A stretch of 37,575 nt of DNA, taken from assembly GCA_017505785.1 (NCBI GenBank), contig JAFVOQ010000075.1, positions 1 to 37,575 on the forward strand, written 5' to 3'. The notes beneath the pieces were generated by a model, which was not told the DNA's origin, made no database searches, and saw nothing but the letters and a program-made list of their open reading frames with translations. The position numbers were made by a program, and so were the translations under genes. Positions 8,265 through 19,130 of the stretch are shown piece by piece. Within the stretch, counting starts at the first letter, position 1, and each line of letters begins with the position of its first letter. The stretch is from Clostridia bacterium. GTDB lineage: Bacteria; Bacillota; Clostridia; Oscillospirales; CAG-272.

Positions 8265-8399
8265 ATGGCTTCTATCGCTTCTATGATCAGCGTAGCCATT
8301 ATATGCACTATTCTACGCCTATCTGTCCTTGTCAAGGCTGATTGCTGGAATAGTGCTGAAAGTTGCGCCATGCTTTGCAAAACCGAGGCATTTTCTTAA
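8265..8399 (+). CDS. Branched-chain-amino-acid-rich leader peptide of the ilv-leu attenuator
   Basis: A 44-codon ORF with a GTGAGGTG ribosome site at 8253-8260 sits about 30 nt from the predicted transcript start. Residues 4-23 (IASMISVAIICTILRLSVLV) contain five Ile, three Leu and three Val. They include ATA and two CTA codons that look scarce in the neighbouring genes. The ORF overlaps the 9-bp inverted repeat at 8305-8313/8348-8356. Stalling on these codons would keep that hairpin from forming. The layout matches ribosome-mediated attenuation as known for ilv operons of enterobacteria and actinobacteria. The peptide itself probably has no other role. Confidence 0.75.
   Translation: MASIASMISVAIICTILRLSVLVKADCWNSAESCAMLCKTEAFS
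8305..8364 (+). promoter_or_regulatory. Leader hairpin and candidate antiterminator strand
   Basis: GCACTATTC (8305-8313) and GAATAGTGC (8348-8356) form a perfect 9-bp stem inside the leader ORF. Next to it, CTGAAAGTT (8356-8364) is perfectly complementary to AACTTTCAG (8488-8496) in the tip of the downstream terminator. A second possible pairing links 8334-8345 with 8471-8479. These are the alternative strands expected of an attenuator. Which pairing is the true antiterminator cannot be settled by eye. Confidence 0.55.
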
Positions 8400-8472
8400 A
8401 ACGGTGGGCGGTTCCGGGGGGAACGAAAATGATACCGACCGAGGAGAGAAAGTGTTAAGATTTTAGAAATGC

Positions 8473-8515
8473 AAGCCTTACGGTCTGAACTTTCAGAGCG
8501 TAGGGCTTTTATTTT
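8473..8515 (+). terminator. Intrinsic terminator (attenuator) just upstream of ilvB
   Basis: A long stem pairs 8473-8482 (AAGCCTTACG) with 8499-8508, continues across one G-G mismatch into TCTGA/TCAGA, and closes on a 4-nt loop. It is followed by TTTTATTTT. It ends 17 bases before the ilvB start and follows a 240-nt leader, so it must be read through for any ilv-leu expression. Confidence 0.85.
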
Positions 8516-8531
8516 CCCAAAGGAGGGCAAG

Positions 8532-10244
8532 ATGATGAAAATGACGGGTGCACAAATCCTTATGGAATGCTTGCTTGAGCAAGAGGTTGATACCGTTTTT
8601 GGGTATCCGGGCGGCACGATCCTAAACGTTTATGATGCACTGTATCGCTACCAAGGCAAGATCAATCACGTGCTGACCGCACACGAGCAGGGCGCGGCAC
8701 ACGCGGCTGACGGCTATGCGCGCAGCACGGGCAAGGTGGGTGTTTGCTTTGCAACCTCGGGCCCCGGCGCGACCAATCTTACGACTGGTATTGCTACTGC
8801 ATATATGGATAGCTCCCCTGTGGTATTTATTTCCTGTAACGTAGCACGCAACCTCATTGGTAAGGATTCCTTCCAAGAGGTGGATATTACGGGTATTACC
8901 ATGCCCATTACCAAGTGCAATTATATTGTGAGCAGCGTGGATGAGCTTGCCGATACCGTGCGCGCCGCCTTTGCCATTGCAAAAAGCGGCAGACCGGGCC
9001 CTGTGTTTATCGATATTCTCAAAAATGCTACGGGCGAGAAGGGCGAGTTTTCGCCATTGCCCGTTGATCAGCATTATACAAGGGGTAGGCTCGGTGCCAT
9101 GATGCGTCGCTCCTCGCAGGATTTTAAGGCACCTGAGGTAGACGTAAAGGATCTTGAGATTTTGGCGGATATGATCAAAGGCTCCAAAAAGCCCTTGCTG
9201 ATCTGCGGTGGCGGCGTTGTGCGCGGCAGAGCAGACAAAGAGTTTCTTGCCTTTGCTGAGAAGATCGATGCACCTGTTGCCATTACCTTAATGGGTGCGG
9301 GCGGCATTTGCGGCAGAAATCCGCTTGCCACGGGCATGATCGGCATGCACGGCACGCAGGCATCAAACATGGCGTGCGATGCGTGTGACCTTCTTATTTC
9401 CGTTGGTTGCCGCTTCTCCGACCGTGTGGCACTCGCCCCCAAAACCTTTGCAAAGCAGGCAAAGATCGTGCATATCGACATTGACCGCGCCGAGATCAAC
9501 AAAAACGTGCGTACCGATCATCATATTGTGGGTGATGCCAAGCGCGTGCTGGCACAGCTTTGCGAAATGGTTGCGCCTGCCGATCACAGCGATTGGAAAA
9601 AGTACGTATTTTCCTTTAAGACCGAAACCGAGTATGACGATACCGACGATACCCTAACGCCCAAGCAGATCCTCTCGGCCATTGCAAAAATGCTGCCGGA
9701 GAACACCGTGGTATCCACTGACGTGGGGCAGCACCAAATGTGGTCGATCCAGCATTTCCGCTTTGATTATCCCGGTCAGCTTCTCACCTCCGGTGGCTTT
9801 GGTACCATGGGCTTTGGTCTTGGTGCCGCGATCGGTGCCAAGATCGGAAATCCCGACAAGGCGGTGATCCACATCACGGGTGATGGCAGCTTCCGTATGA
9901 ATTGCAACGAGCTTGCTACGGTGCAAAATTACGGTGTGCCGATCATCACCTTTGTGTTTAACAATAAAACGCTCGGTATGGTGCGCCAATGGCAAACGCT
10001 TATTTACGACAAGCGCTATTCCGAAACAACGCTTACGCAGCGCGGTCCCGACTTTGTGGCACTTGCCAAGGCATACGGGCTTGGAGGTGCACACGTTACG
10101 AACGTAACGGAGCTTGAGGCGGCGATCGAGGAAGCGAAGGCGTGCGGTCACGGCTACGTGATCGACTGTGCCATTGATATGGATGAGAAGGTGCGCCCCA
10201 TGGTTGGCGGCGGCTCTCATATTACCGACTTTTTGCTGAGCTGA
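8532..10244 (+). CDS. ilvB: Acetolactate synthase, large (catalytic) subunit
   Basis: A thiamine-diphosphate enzyme making acetolactate (to Val/Leu) and acetohydroxybutyrate (to Ile). About 570 residues. The catalytic glutamate is in LTAHEQGAAHAADGYAR. The ThDP/Mg motif is GDGSFRMNCNELATVQ to FNNKTLG near residues 445-480, and the FAD-binding middle domain carries LMGAGGICG. The start is set by AGGAGG at 8521-8526, favouring ATG 8532 (or the adjacent ATG 8535). A longer frame beginning at 8469 would start inside the attenuator hairpin and is rejected. First gene of an eleven-gene operon. Confidence 0.96.
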   Translation: MMKMTGAQILMECLLEQEVDTVFGYPGGTILNVYDALYRYQGKINHVLTAHEQGAAHAADGYARSTGKVGVCFATSGPGATNLTTGIATAYMDSSPVVFISCNVARNLIGKDSFQEVDITGITMPITKCNYIVSSVDELADTVRAAFAIAKSGRPGPVFIDILKNATGEKGEFSPLPVDQHYTRGRLGAMMRRSSQDFKAPEVDVKDLEILADMIKGSKKPLLICGGGVVRGRADKEFLAFAEKIDAPVAITLMGAGGICGRNPLATGMIGMHGTQASNMACDACDLLISVGCRFSDRVALAPKTFAKQAKIVHIDIDRAEINKNVRTDHHIVGDAKRVLAQLCEMVAPADHSDWKKYVFSFKTETEYDDTDDTLTPKQILSAIAKMLPENTVVSTDVGQHQMWSIQHFRFDYPGQLLTSGGFGTMGFGLGAAIGAKIGNPDKAVIHITGDGSFRMNCNELATVQNYGVPIITFVFNNKTLGMVRQWQTLIYDKRYSETTLTQRGPDFVALAKAYGLGGAHVTNVTELEAAIEEAKACGHGYVIDCAIDMDEKVRPMVGGGSHITDFLLS

Positions 10245-10258
10245 GAGGGGGAAGAGAT

Positions 10259-11813
<1,555 letters not shown>

Positions 11814-11841
11814 GCCAAATCTCTTTTGCGTATAGTGCGTT

Positions 11842-11875
11842 TTACGGCTCCGCGTGATTTTGCGCGGAGCCGTAA
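11842..11875 (+). promoter_or_regulatory. Strong hairpin without T tract between ilvC and ilvD
   Basis: TTACGGCTCCGCG (11842-11854) pairs perfectly with 11863-11875 around an 8-nt loop. No run of T follows on either strand, so it is not a standard intrinsic terminator. Placed 29 bp after ilvC, it may protect the ilvBNC message from 3' decay or trim read-through into ilvD. Confidence 0.55.
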
Positions 11876-11948
11876 GGTGAGGCTCTCACATAAATTTTAC
11901 AGGCAGGCTTTTTGTTTCAATATCGTTTGATAAAGCGGTATTGCAAGA

Positions 11949-11963
11949 GAAAATCTGATTTTC
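11949..11963. promoter_or_regulatory. Perfect 15-bp palindrome upstream of ilvD
   Basis: GAAAATC-T-GATTTTC is a perfect 7-1-7 palindrome 30 bp before the ilvD start in the longest gap of the operon (180 bp). It resembles an operator. Its half-sites are reversed relative to the CodY box, so CodY is not claimed. I see no convincing promoter beside it. Confidence 0.35.
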
Positions 11964-11993
11964 ACTAAATTCATCCTCACGGAGGTATATGAT

Positions 11994-13661
11994 ATGTATT
12001 CCGATCAGATCAAAAAAGGCGTTGAACGCACCCCGAACCGCAGTCTTTTGTATGCGCTCGGTTACACCGACGAGGAGCTTTCCCGTCCGCTTGTCGGCGT
12101 GGTATGCTCTCACAACGAGATCGTGCCCGGGCACATGCACCTTGACAAGATCGCCGAGGCGGTCAAGGCAGGCGTGCGCGCCGCAGGCGGCACGCCCATC
12201 ATGTTCCCCGCCATTGCCGTTTGTGACGGTATTGCCATGGGACACGTTGGTATGAAATATTCGCTCGTCACGCGCGACCTGATTGCCGATTCTACTGAGG
12301 CAATGGTCATGGCGCATCAGTTTGACGGCCTTGTGATGATCCCCAACTGCGATAAAAACGTACCCGGTCTTCTTATGGCGGCGGCGCGACTCAATATCCC
12401 CACGATCTTCTGCTCCGGCGGCCCGATGCTGGCAGGACACCTAAAGGACGGCACACGCACCTGCCTTAGCCACATGTTTGAGGCAGTGGGTGCATACAAG
12501 GCAGGCACGATCGATGAGGAGCAGGTCAAGGACTACACCGAAAACGCCTGCCCCAGCTGTGGCTCTTGCTCGGGCATGTACACTGCCAATTCGATGAACT
12601 GCTTAACCGAGGCGATCGGTATGGCGCTTTCGGGCAACGGTACGGTACCTGCCCCCCTTTCGGCGCGTATCCGCCTTGCAAAGCACGCGGGCATGAAGAT
12701 CATGGAGCTGATCGAGAAAAATATTCGTCCCCGCGACATCATGACCGAGGCGGCGTTCCACAACGCCGAAACGGTGGACATGGCACTTGGCTGCTCCACC
12801 AATACCATGCTGCACCTGCCTGCCATTGCACATGAGGCAGGCGTGGAGATCAGCCTGGATATGTCTAATGAGATCAGCAAAAGAACCCCCAATCTTTGTC
12901 ACCTTGCACCGGCAGGCAACACCTACATGGAGGATCTTGACCGCGCAGGCGGCGTGTGGGCTGTGATGAAGGAGCTCACCAAAAAGGATCTGCTTGATAC
13001 TACCGTCATGACGGTAACAGGCAAAACACTTGGGGAAAACCTTGTGGGCGTTACCAACCGTGACCCCGAGATCATTCGCCCCATCGAGAACCCCTATTCC
13101 GAAAACGGCGGTATTGCTGTTCTCAAGGGCAACCTTGCGCCCGACGGATGCGTGGTGAAGCAGGCGGCTGTTGCCCCCGAAATGATGGTGCATGAGGGAC
13201 CTGCCCGTGTGTTTGATTCCGAGGATGAGGCGATCGCCGCGATCTACGCGGGTAAGATCGTTGCAGGCGACGTGGTCGTCATTCGCTACGAGGGTCCCAA
13301 GGGCGGTCCCGGTATGCGTGAGATGCTCAATCCCACCTCTGCCATTTGCGGCATGGGGCTTGGTGAGAGCGTAGCACTGATCACCGACGGACGCTTTTCG
13401 GGCGCAACACGTGGCGCATCTATCGGTCACGTGAGCCCTGAGGCCGCTGCAGGCGGCAACATCGCACTTGTTCGGGAGGGCGATGTGATTTCGATCAACA
13501 TTAAGGAGTGCAGCGTGACATTGCAGGTGTCCGACCAGGAGCTTGCCGCACGCCGCGCCGCTTGGCGCGCGCCCGAGCCGAAGGTGAAAACGGGATATCT
13601 TGCACGTTATGCAAAGCTCGTTTCCTCTGCCGATAAGGGTGCTGTACTTACGACCGAATGA
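11994..13661 (+). CDS. ilvD: Dihydroxy-acid dehydratase
   Basis: An iron-sulphur dehydratase giving the 2-keto acids of Val and Ile. 555 residues. Cluster cysteines C119 ([10 protein letters not shown]) and C192 ([15 protein letters not shown]) are present, as is the magnesium-binding CDGI at 77-80. At the position where [2Fe-2S] family members carry a third cysteine, this protein reads VPGHMHL with Gly. That resembles the oxygen-sensitive E. coli-type enzyme and suits an anaerobe (inference). GGAGG lies upstream of ATG 11994, and the stop overlaps the leuA region (ATGA). Confidence 0.96.
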   Translation: MYSDQIKKGVERTPNRSLLYALGYTDEELSRPLVGVVCSHNEIVPGHMHLDKIAEAVKAGVRAAGGTPIMFPAIAVCDGIAMGHVGMKYSLVTRDLIADSTEAMVMAHQFDGLVMIPNCDKNVPGLLMAAARLNIPTIFCSGGPMLAGHLKDGTRTCLSHMFEAVGAYKAGTIDEEQVKDYTENACPSCGSCSGMYTANSMNCLTEAIGMALSGNGTVPAPLSARIRLAKHAGMKIMELIEKNIRPRDIMTEAAFHNAETVDMALGCSTNTMLHLPAIAHEAGVEISLDMSNEISKRTPNLCHLAPAGNTYMEDLDRAGGVWAVMKELTKKDLLDTTVMTVTGKTLGENLVGVTNRDPEIIRPIENPYSENGGIAVLKGNLAPDGCVVKQAAVAPEMMVHEGPARVFDSEDEAIAAIYAGKIVAGDVVVIRYEGPKGGPGMREMLNPTSAICGMGLGESVALITDGRFSGATRGASIGHVSPEAAAGGNIALVREGDVISINIKECSVTLQVSDQELAARRAAWRAPEPKVKTGYLARYAKLVSSADKGAVLTTE

Positions 13662-13672
13662 GAGGAAAAATT

Positions 13673-15220
13673 ATGGATCGCGTTAAAATATTTGATACCA
13701 CCCTGCGCGACGGCGAGCAATCGCCCGGCTGCAGCATGAACCTTGCCGAAAAGATCGAGGTTGCAAAGCAGCTCGAGCTCATGCGCGTTGACGTAATAGA
13801 AGCGGGCTTTGCTATCTCCTCGCCGGGTGACTTTGAATCTGTTAATACCATTGCCAAAACCGTAAAGGATTGCAGCGTAGCATCGCTTGCGCGCGCCACG
13901 GTAAAGGATATTGATACCGCGTGGGAGGCAGTAAAGGTTGCCGCCGATCCGCGCATACATCTGTTTATTGCCACCTCGCCGCTGCATATGGAGTATAAGC
14001 TTCGTATGACACCCGAGCAGGTGCTGGAGCGCACCGCCCAAATGGTTGCACATGCGCGCAAATACTGCTCGAACATTGAGTTTTCGGCAGAGGACGCAAC
14101 GCGCAGCGATTGGGAGTTTCTTGCAAAGGTGGTGAACACCGCCATTGCAAACGGTGCCACTGTCATCAACCTGCCCGATACCGTGGGCTACACCACACCG
14201 GGTGAGATGCGTGCGCTGATCGAATATATGATGCAGCACACCGATCACGCGGGCCGCGCCGAGTTTTCGGTGCACTGCCACAACGACCTTGGTATGGCGG
14301 TTGCCAATTCTCTGGCGGGCGTGCTCGGAGGGGCAAGGCAGATCGAGTGCACGATAAACGGCCTTGGCGAGCGTGCGGGTAACACCGCACTTGAGGAGGT
14401 CGTTATGGCAATGCGTACCCGTCCCGACCTTTACAGCATAGCCACGCGCCTTGATACGACCCGTATCTCGCGCGCCAGCAAGACCGTATACAACATCATC
14501 GGTCAAAATGCACCCCTCAATAAGCCGATCGTTGGCAAGAATGCATTTTTGCACGAGTCGGGTATTCACCAGCACGGTGTGCTTGCAAACAAGCAGACCT
14601 ACGAGATCTTAACCCCCCAATCGGTTGGTATTGTAGCAAACAATCTCGTGCTTGGTAAGCATTCGGGCAAGCACGCCTTTGAAAGCCGCCTTGAGGAGCT
14701 TGGGTATCACCTCTCCGCCGAGGAGCTGCTCTCCTGCTTTGAGGAGTTTAAGGTCCTTTGCGACAAGAAAAAGACGATCAGCGACGAGGACATCGAGGCG
14801 ATCGTTTTGCACAAGACCACGACCTACGACATGCCCGAGGATGCAGGCTTTAAGCTGGATCGCTTTGTGGTGCATACCAGCAACTTTACCACCTCAACGA
14901 GCACCGTTGTCCTCACGCGTGACGGCGAGAAGTTTGAGGAGGTAAGCCTTGGTGACGGTCCGATCGATGCTTCCTTTAAGGCGATCGATAAGATCGTAAA
15001 TCCCGAGGCGCATACCTTTAAGACCTACACCATTCATTCGATCTCCGAGGGCAAGGATACCCTTGGTGACGTTACCGTGCGTCTTGCCGCAGGCAATCGC
15101 ACCTATACGGGCAAGGGACTTTCCACCGATATTATTGAGGCAAGTATCCTTGCATATATCAATGCGATCAATAAGATGCAATACGCTGCCGAGCAGGCAA
15201 AGATAAGGGAGGCTAACTGA
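13673..15220 (+). CDS. leuA: 2-isopropylmalate synthase
   Basis: Condenses acetyl-CoA with 2-ketoisovalerate, the committed leucine step. 515 residues. The catalytic TIM barrel begins with [13 protein letters not shown]. The metal-binding VHCHNDLG is near 200 and NGLGERAGN near 230. A C-terminal LeuA dimer/regulatory domain (about 380-510) should bind leucine. ATG 13673 has GAGAGGA six bases upstream. An ATG at 13658, overlapping the ilvD stop, lacks a site of its own. Homocitrate or citramalate synthase is excluded by the leuCDB neighbours. Confidence 0.94.
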   Translation: MDRVKIFDTTLRDGEQSPGCSMNLAEKIEVAKQLELMRVDVIEAGFAISSPGDFESVNTIAKTVKDCSVASLARATVKDIDTAWEAVKVAADPRIHLFIATSPLHMEYKLRMTPEQVLERTAQMVAHARKYCSNIEFSAEDATRSDWEFLAKVVNTAIANGATVINLPDTVGYTTPGEMRALIEYMMQHTDHAGRAEFSVHCHNDLGMAVANSLAGVLGGARQIECTINGLGERAGNTALEEVVMAMRTRPDLYSIATRLDTTRISRASKTVYNIIGQNAPLNKPIVGKNAFLHESGIHQHGVLANKQTYEILTPQSVGIVANNLVLGKHSGKHAFESRLEELGYHLSAEELLSCFEEFKVLCDKKKTISDEDIEAIVLHKTTTYDMPEDAGFKLDRFVVHTSNFTTSTSTVVLTRDGEKFEEVSLGDGPIDASFKAIDKIVNPEAHTFKTYTIHSISEGKDTLGDVTVRLAAGNRTYTGKGLSTDIIEASILAYINAINKMQYAAEQAKIREAN

Positions 15221-15221
15221 C

Positions 15222-16487
15222 ATGGGAATGACCATGACACAAAAAATTCTCGCCGCGCACGCGGGGCTTTCTGCCGTTAAGGCAGGCGACCTCATTGAGG
15301 CAAAGCTTGATATCGTGCTCGGCAATGACGTGACCACGCCTGTCGCGGTTGACGTATTTGACAAGGCGGGCTTTACCCGTGTATTTGATAAGGATAAGAT
15401 CGCCATTGTGCTCGATCACTACACGCCCTGCAAGGATATCAAGTCCGCGGAGCTGTGCAAAACCGCAAGAGAGTTTGCAAAACGCTTTGACATTACGCAC
15501 TTTTATGACGTGGGCGCGGTTGGCATTGAGCACGCGCTTCTGCCCGAAAAGGGCATTGTAGGCCCCGGTGACTGCATCATCGGTGCCGATTCGCACACCT
15601 GCACCTATGGCGCGCTCGGCGCATTTTCCACGGGCGTTGGCTCCACGGATATGGCGGCAGGCATGGCAACGGGCGAGAACTGGTTTAAGGTGCCCTCTGC
15701 CATTAAGGTCGTGCTGAAGGGTAAGCTGCAGCCCTTTGTCAGCGGCAAGGATGTCATTTTACATCTCATTGGCATGATCGGTGTTGACGGTGCGCTCTAC
15801 AAATCGCTTGAGTTTGTGGGAGAGGGCGTTTCGGCACTCACCATGGATGACCGCTTCTCGATTGCAAACATGGCAATTGAGGCGGGTGCGAAAAACGGCA
15901 TTTTCCCCGTAGACGAGCAAACTATGGCTTATGTAAAGGATCGCTTCACGCGCCCCGTGCGCGTGTTTGAGGCGGATGCCGATGCCGAGTATGAGCGCGA
16001 GGTTATCATTGACCTTGACACCTTAAAGCCGACGGTCGCACTGCCGCACCTGCCCTCTAATACCAAAACGGTGGATGAGGTAAAGGGCATGCCGATCGAT
16101 CAGGTCGTCATTGGCTCCTGTACCAACGGTCGCATCGGTGACCTGCGTGCCGCCGCCGCGATCCTCAAGGGCAAAAAGGTTGCGAAGGGTGTGCGTTGCA
16201 TCGTCATTCCCGCAACCGAGGAGGTATACCTGCAATCGATCAAGGAGGGGCTGACCCAGATCTTTATCGAGGCAGGCTGTGCGGTTTCCACACCGACCTG
16301 TGGGCCCTGCCTTGGCGGTCATATGGGCTGTATGGCGGCTGGCGAGCGTGCCGTTGCCACCACAAACCGCAACTTTGTAGGCAGAATGGGGCACGTAAAG
16401 AGCGAGGTCATCCTTGCTTCTCCCGCGGTTGCCGCCGCATCTGCCGTGGCAGGTGCAATTGCATCGCCCTATGATATGGAGGTGTAA
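15222..16487 (+). CDS. leuC: 3-isopropylmalate dehydratase, large subunit
   Basis: An aconitase-family subunit that holds the [4Fe-4S] cluster and isomerises 2- to 3-isopropylmalate with LeuD. The 421 residues mark the short clostridial/archaeal form rather than the about 470-residue proteobacterial one. Cluster cysteines are in VIGSCTNGR and [12 protein letters not shown]. The substrate motif [13 protein letters not shown] is near 125. It starts 1 bp after leuA. ATG 15222 or the ATG two codons downstream could be used. Confidence 0.94.
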   Translation: MGMTMTQKILAAHAGLSAVKAGDLIEAKLDIVLGNDVTTPVAVDVFDKAGFTRVFDKDKIAIVLDHYTPCKDIKSAELCKTAREFAKRFDITHFYDVGAVGIEHALLPEKGIVGPGDCIIGADSHTCTYGALGAFSTGVGSTDMAAGMATGENWFKVPSAIKVVLKGKLQPFVSGKDVILHLIGMIGVDGALYKSLEFVGEGVSALTMDDRFSIANMAIEAGAKNGIFPVDEQTMAYVKDRFTRPVRVFEADADAEYEREVIIDLDTLKPTVALPHLPSNTKTVDEVKGMPIDQVVIGSCTNGRIGDLRAAAAILKGKKVAKGVRCIVIPATEEVYLQSIKEGLTQIFIEAGCAVSTPTCGPCLGGHMGCMAAGERAVATTNRNFVGRMGHVKSEVILASPAVAAASAVAGAIASPYDMEV

Positions 16488-16489
16488 GC

Positions 16490-16984
16490 ATGTATCAAGG
16501 AACAGCTTTTAAATACGGAGATAACGTTGATACCGACGTCATCATTCCCGCACGTTACTTAAACGCCCCCTCTGCCGAGGAGCTTGCCAAGCACTGCATG
16601 GAGGATATTGACGTTGATTTCGTCAAGGAAGTAAAGAAGGGCGATATTATGGTGGGCGGCGAAAACTTTGGCTGCGGCTCCTCCCGTGAGCATGCACCCA
16701 TTGCCATTCGCGCCAGCGGCATTTCCTGCGTGATCGCCGCCAGCTTTGCGCGTATCTTCTACCGCAACGCGATCAACATCGGCTTTCCCATTCTCGAATG
16801 CCCCGAGGCGGCGGCAAGGATCAAAAAGGGTGATGCCGTAACCGTAGATGCCGACAAGGGCATCATCAAAAACGAAACCACGGGTGAGGTATTCCATGCC
16901 ACTCCCTTTCCCGCCTTTATCAACCGTATCATTGAAAACGGGGGACTTTTGCCCTATCTTGTAAACAAGGAGGCAGGGAAATGA
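16490..16984 (+). CDS. leuD: 3-isopropylmalate dehydratase, small subunit
   Basis: The swivel-domain partner of LeuC. The 164 residues are standard for the form paired with short LeuC. Signature motifs are [15 protein letters not shown] at the N-terminus, and [13 protein letters not shown] near 57, whose loop contacts the substrate. It lies 2 bp after leuC and overlaps leuB by 4 bp. Confidence 0.95.
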   Translation: MYQGTAFKYGDNVDTDVIIPARYLNAPSAEELAKHCMEDIDVDFVKEVKKGDIMVGGENFGCGSSREHAPIAIRASGISCVIAASFARIFYRNAINIGFPILECPEAAARIKKGDAVTVDADKGIIKNETTGEVFHATPFPAFINRIIENGGLLPYLVNKEAGK

Positions 16985-18054
16985 CCTACAATATTGCACT
17001 TGTAAAGGGTGACGGCATCGGCCCCGAGATCGTAGATAGCGCGGTGCGCGTGCTGGAAAAGATCGGCAAAAAATACGGTCACACCTTCAATTTTACATCT
17101 TATCTTGCAGGCGGCTGTGCCATTGATGCCTGCGGCATGCCTCTGCCCCCCGAAACGGTTGAGGGGTGTAAGCAGAGCGACAGCGTTCTGCTGGGTGCTG
17201 TGGGCGGCCCGAAATGGGATACGCTCCCCGGAAACATCCGCCCCGAGAAGGCGCTGCTTGGCCTTCGTGCAGCACTGGGACTTTACACCAACCTGCGCCC
17301 CGCGCGCATTTTCCCGGCACTCAAGGGTGCTTGTGCACTGCGCCCTGATATCATTGATCGCGGCTTTGATCTCGTGATCGTGCGTGAGCTGACGGGCGGC
17401 ATCTACTTTGGTGAGCGTGGCCGCCGCGAGGGCAAATACGGCCCCGAGGCATACGACACCGAGGCATACAGCGTTGTTGAAGTCGAGCGTATTGCACGCG
17501 TGGCGTTTGAAACGGCACGCAAGCGTCGCTGCAATGTGGTAAGCATTGACAAGGCAAACGTGCTGGAAACCTCTCGCCTCTGGCGTGAAACGGTGCACCG
17601 TGTTGCCGCCGAGTATCCCGACGTAACGGTTTCGGATATGCTGGTGGACAATGCCGCCATGCAGCTCATTCGCGACCCCTCGCGCTTTGACGTGGTGGTG
17701 ACCTCCAATATGTTCGGCGACATTCTCTCCGACGAGGCATCGCAGATCACAGGCTCTATCGGGCTTCTTGCTTCGGCGTCGCTTGGTGCTACCAAATGCG
17801 GACTTTACGAGCCAATCCACGGCTCCGCCCCCGACATTGCGGGGCAAAATAAGGCAAACCCCATTGCAACCATTCTTTCCGCCGCTATGATGCTGCGCTA
17901 CTCCTTCGATCTTGCCGCTGAGGCAGACGATATCGAGGCAGCTGTGAGTGGCGTGATTGAGGGGGGCTACCGTACGGCGGATATTCTGACCGATCCCACC
18001 ATGGAACCGCTCACCTGTACCGCCATGACAGAAAAGATCATGGAAAGGATTTGA
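16981..18054 (+). CDS. leuB: 3-isopropylmalate dehydrogenase
   Basis: NAD-dependent oxidative decarboxylation of 3-isopropylmalate to 2-ketoisocaproate. 357 residues. Motifs: KGDGIGPEI at the start, GGPKWDTLP near 76, [15 protein letters not shown] near 136, and the metal site [19 protein letters not shown] near 240. The E..L....R motif in this class ([16 protein letters not shown]) supports leuB over isocitrate dehydrogenase. It is coupled to leuD and followed within 6 bp by ilvE. Confidence 0.95.
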   Translation: MTYNIALVKGDGIGPEIVDSAVRVLEKIGKKYGHTFNFTSYLAGGCAIDACGMPLPPETVEGCKQSDSVLLGAVGGPKWDTLPGNIRPEKALLGLRAALGLYTNLRPARIFPALKGACALRPDIIDRGFDLVIVRELTGGIYFGERGRREGKYGPEAYDTEAYSVVEVERIARVAFETARKRRCNVVSIDKANVLETSRLWRETVHRVAAEYPDVTVSDMLVDNAAMQLIRDPSRFDVVVTSNMFGDILSDEASQITGSIGLLASASLGATKCGLYEPIHGSAPDIAGQNKANPIATILSAAMMLRYSFDLAAEADDIEAAVSGVIEGGYRTADILTDPTMEPLTCTAMTEKIMERI

Positions 18055-18059
18055 GTAAA

Positions 18060-19121
18060 ATGTTGAATGTGAAAGTAACAAGAACAACAACCCCCAAGGA
18101 AAAGCCCCAAGGAAAGCTTGGGTTCGGTAAGATCTTCACCGATCACATGTTTGTAATGAATTACACCGAGGGCATGGGCTGGCACGATGCCCGTGTGGTA
18201 CCGTTTTCCGATATTTCGCTTTCTCCCGCCTGCGTGGTTTTCCACTACGGGCAGGAAATGTTTGAGGGCATGAAGGCATATAAGGGTGCGAATGGCGAAA
18301 CCTATCTGTTCCGTCCTGAGAAAAATGCACAGCGTGCCAATGAGTCAAACAAGCGCCTTTGCATTCCCGAAATTCCCGAAGATATTTTCGTTGAGGCAGT
18401 AAAGGCTGTGGTAAAGGTCGATGAGGATTGGATCCCCACCGAGGAGGGTACCTCTCTTTACATTCGCCCCTTTGTGATTGCAACCGACGCCTTTCTTGGC
18501 GTTGCGCCCTCTAAGACCTATCTCTTTATGGTGATCCTCTCTCCCAGCGGTGCCTATTACAGCGACGGGCTTGCTCCCGTTGGCATTTGGATCGAGGATG
18601 ATTACGTACGCGCCGTAAAGGGCGGTATCGGCTATGCAAAAACCGGTGGCAACTACTGCGCAAGCCTTGCGGCACAGGTCAAGGCACACGATGCCGGCTT
18701 CTCTCAGGTGCTTTGGCTTGACGGTGTGGAGCGCCGCTATATCGAGGAGGTTGGCGCCATGAACATCTTCTTTAAGATCGATGGAAAGGTGTTGACTCCG
18801 ATGCTGAACGGCAGCATTTTGCCCGGCATTACGAGAAACTCCGTTATCAACCTTTTAAAGGAGTGGGGCGTACCCGTTGAGGAGCGCCGTATTTCGGTTG
18901 ATGAGCTGCTTGAGGCGCAGAAAAACGGCACCCTTGAGGAGGTGTTTGGCACAGGTACGGCGGCGGTCATCTCTCCTGTCGGCAAGCTCCGTTACAAGGA
19001 CGATGTGATGACGATCGGCGACGGCGGCATTGGCCCTGTCAGCCAAAAGCTTTACGATACCATTACCGGTATTCAGACCGGCAAGCTCGACGATCCGTTT
19101 GGCTGGCGTGTAACGCTGTAA
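18060..19121 (+). CDS. ilvE: Branched-chain amino acid aminotransferase
   Basis: A fold-type IV PLP enzyme that performs the last transamination for Ile, Leu and Val. 353 residues. The PLP lysine is K194 in IGYAKTGGNYCASLAAQ. FHYGQEMFEGMKAY near 61 and EEVGAMNIFF near 224 are family marks of the eukaryote-like (type II) branch. ATG 18060 fits the AAAGGA site inside the leuB end. The TTG at 18051 that overlaps the leuB stop lies too close to the site. Confidence 0.94.
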   Translation: MLNVKVTRTTTPKEKPQGKLGFGKIFTDHMFVMNYTEGMGWHDARVVPFSDISLSPACVVFHYGQEMFEGMKAYKGANGETYLFRPEKNAQRANESNKRLCIPEIPEDIFVEAVKAVVKVDEDWIPTEEGTSLYIRPFVIATDAFLGVAPSKTYLFMVILSPSGAYYSDGLAPVGIWIEDDYVRAVKGGIGYAKTGGNYCASLAAQVKAHDAGFSQVLWLDGVERRYIEEVGAMNIFFKIDGKVLTPMLNGSILPGITRNSVINLLKEWGVPVEERRISVDELLEAQKNGTLEEVFGTGTAAVISPVGKLRYKDDVMTIGDGGIGPVSQKLYDTITGIQTGKLDDPFGWRVTL

Positions 19122-19130
19122 GAGGTGCGT

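Noticed and set aside
8058..8399. 113-residue plus-strand ORF covering the ilv promoter
   Set aside because: Its first two thirds span the orphan hairpin, a dyad and the promoter, with no ribosome site. Only the last 44 codons, starting at 8265, are supportable as the leader peptide.
8234..8531. T-box riboswitch in the ilv leader
   Set aside because: The conserved TGGNACCGCG antiterminator sequence is missing. The nearest match, TGATACCGACC at 8429-8439, breaks the tRNA-end pairing, and the terminator stem does not include it.
11949..11963. CodY box before ilvD
   Set aside because: The CodY consensus AATTTTCWGAAAATT has its half-sites in the opposite order. This palindrome reads GAAAATCTGATTTTC.
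16954..18090. 378-residue minus-strand ORF opposite leuB
   Set aside because: It is a shadow of leuB. Its translation is rich in His/Cys and low-complexity, has no ribosome site, and the plus-strand protein is an unambiguous enzyme.
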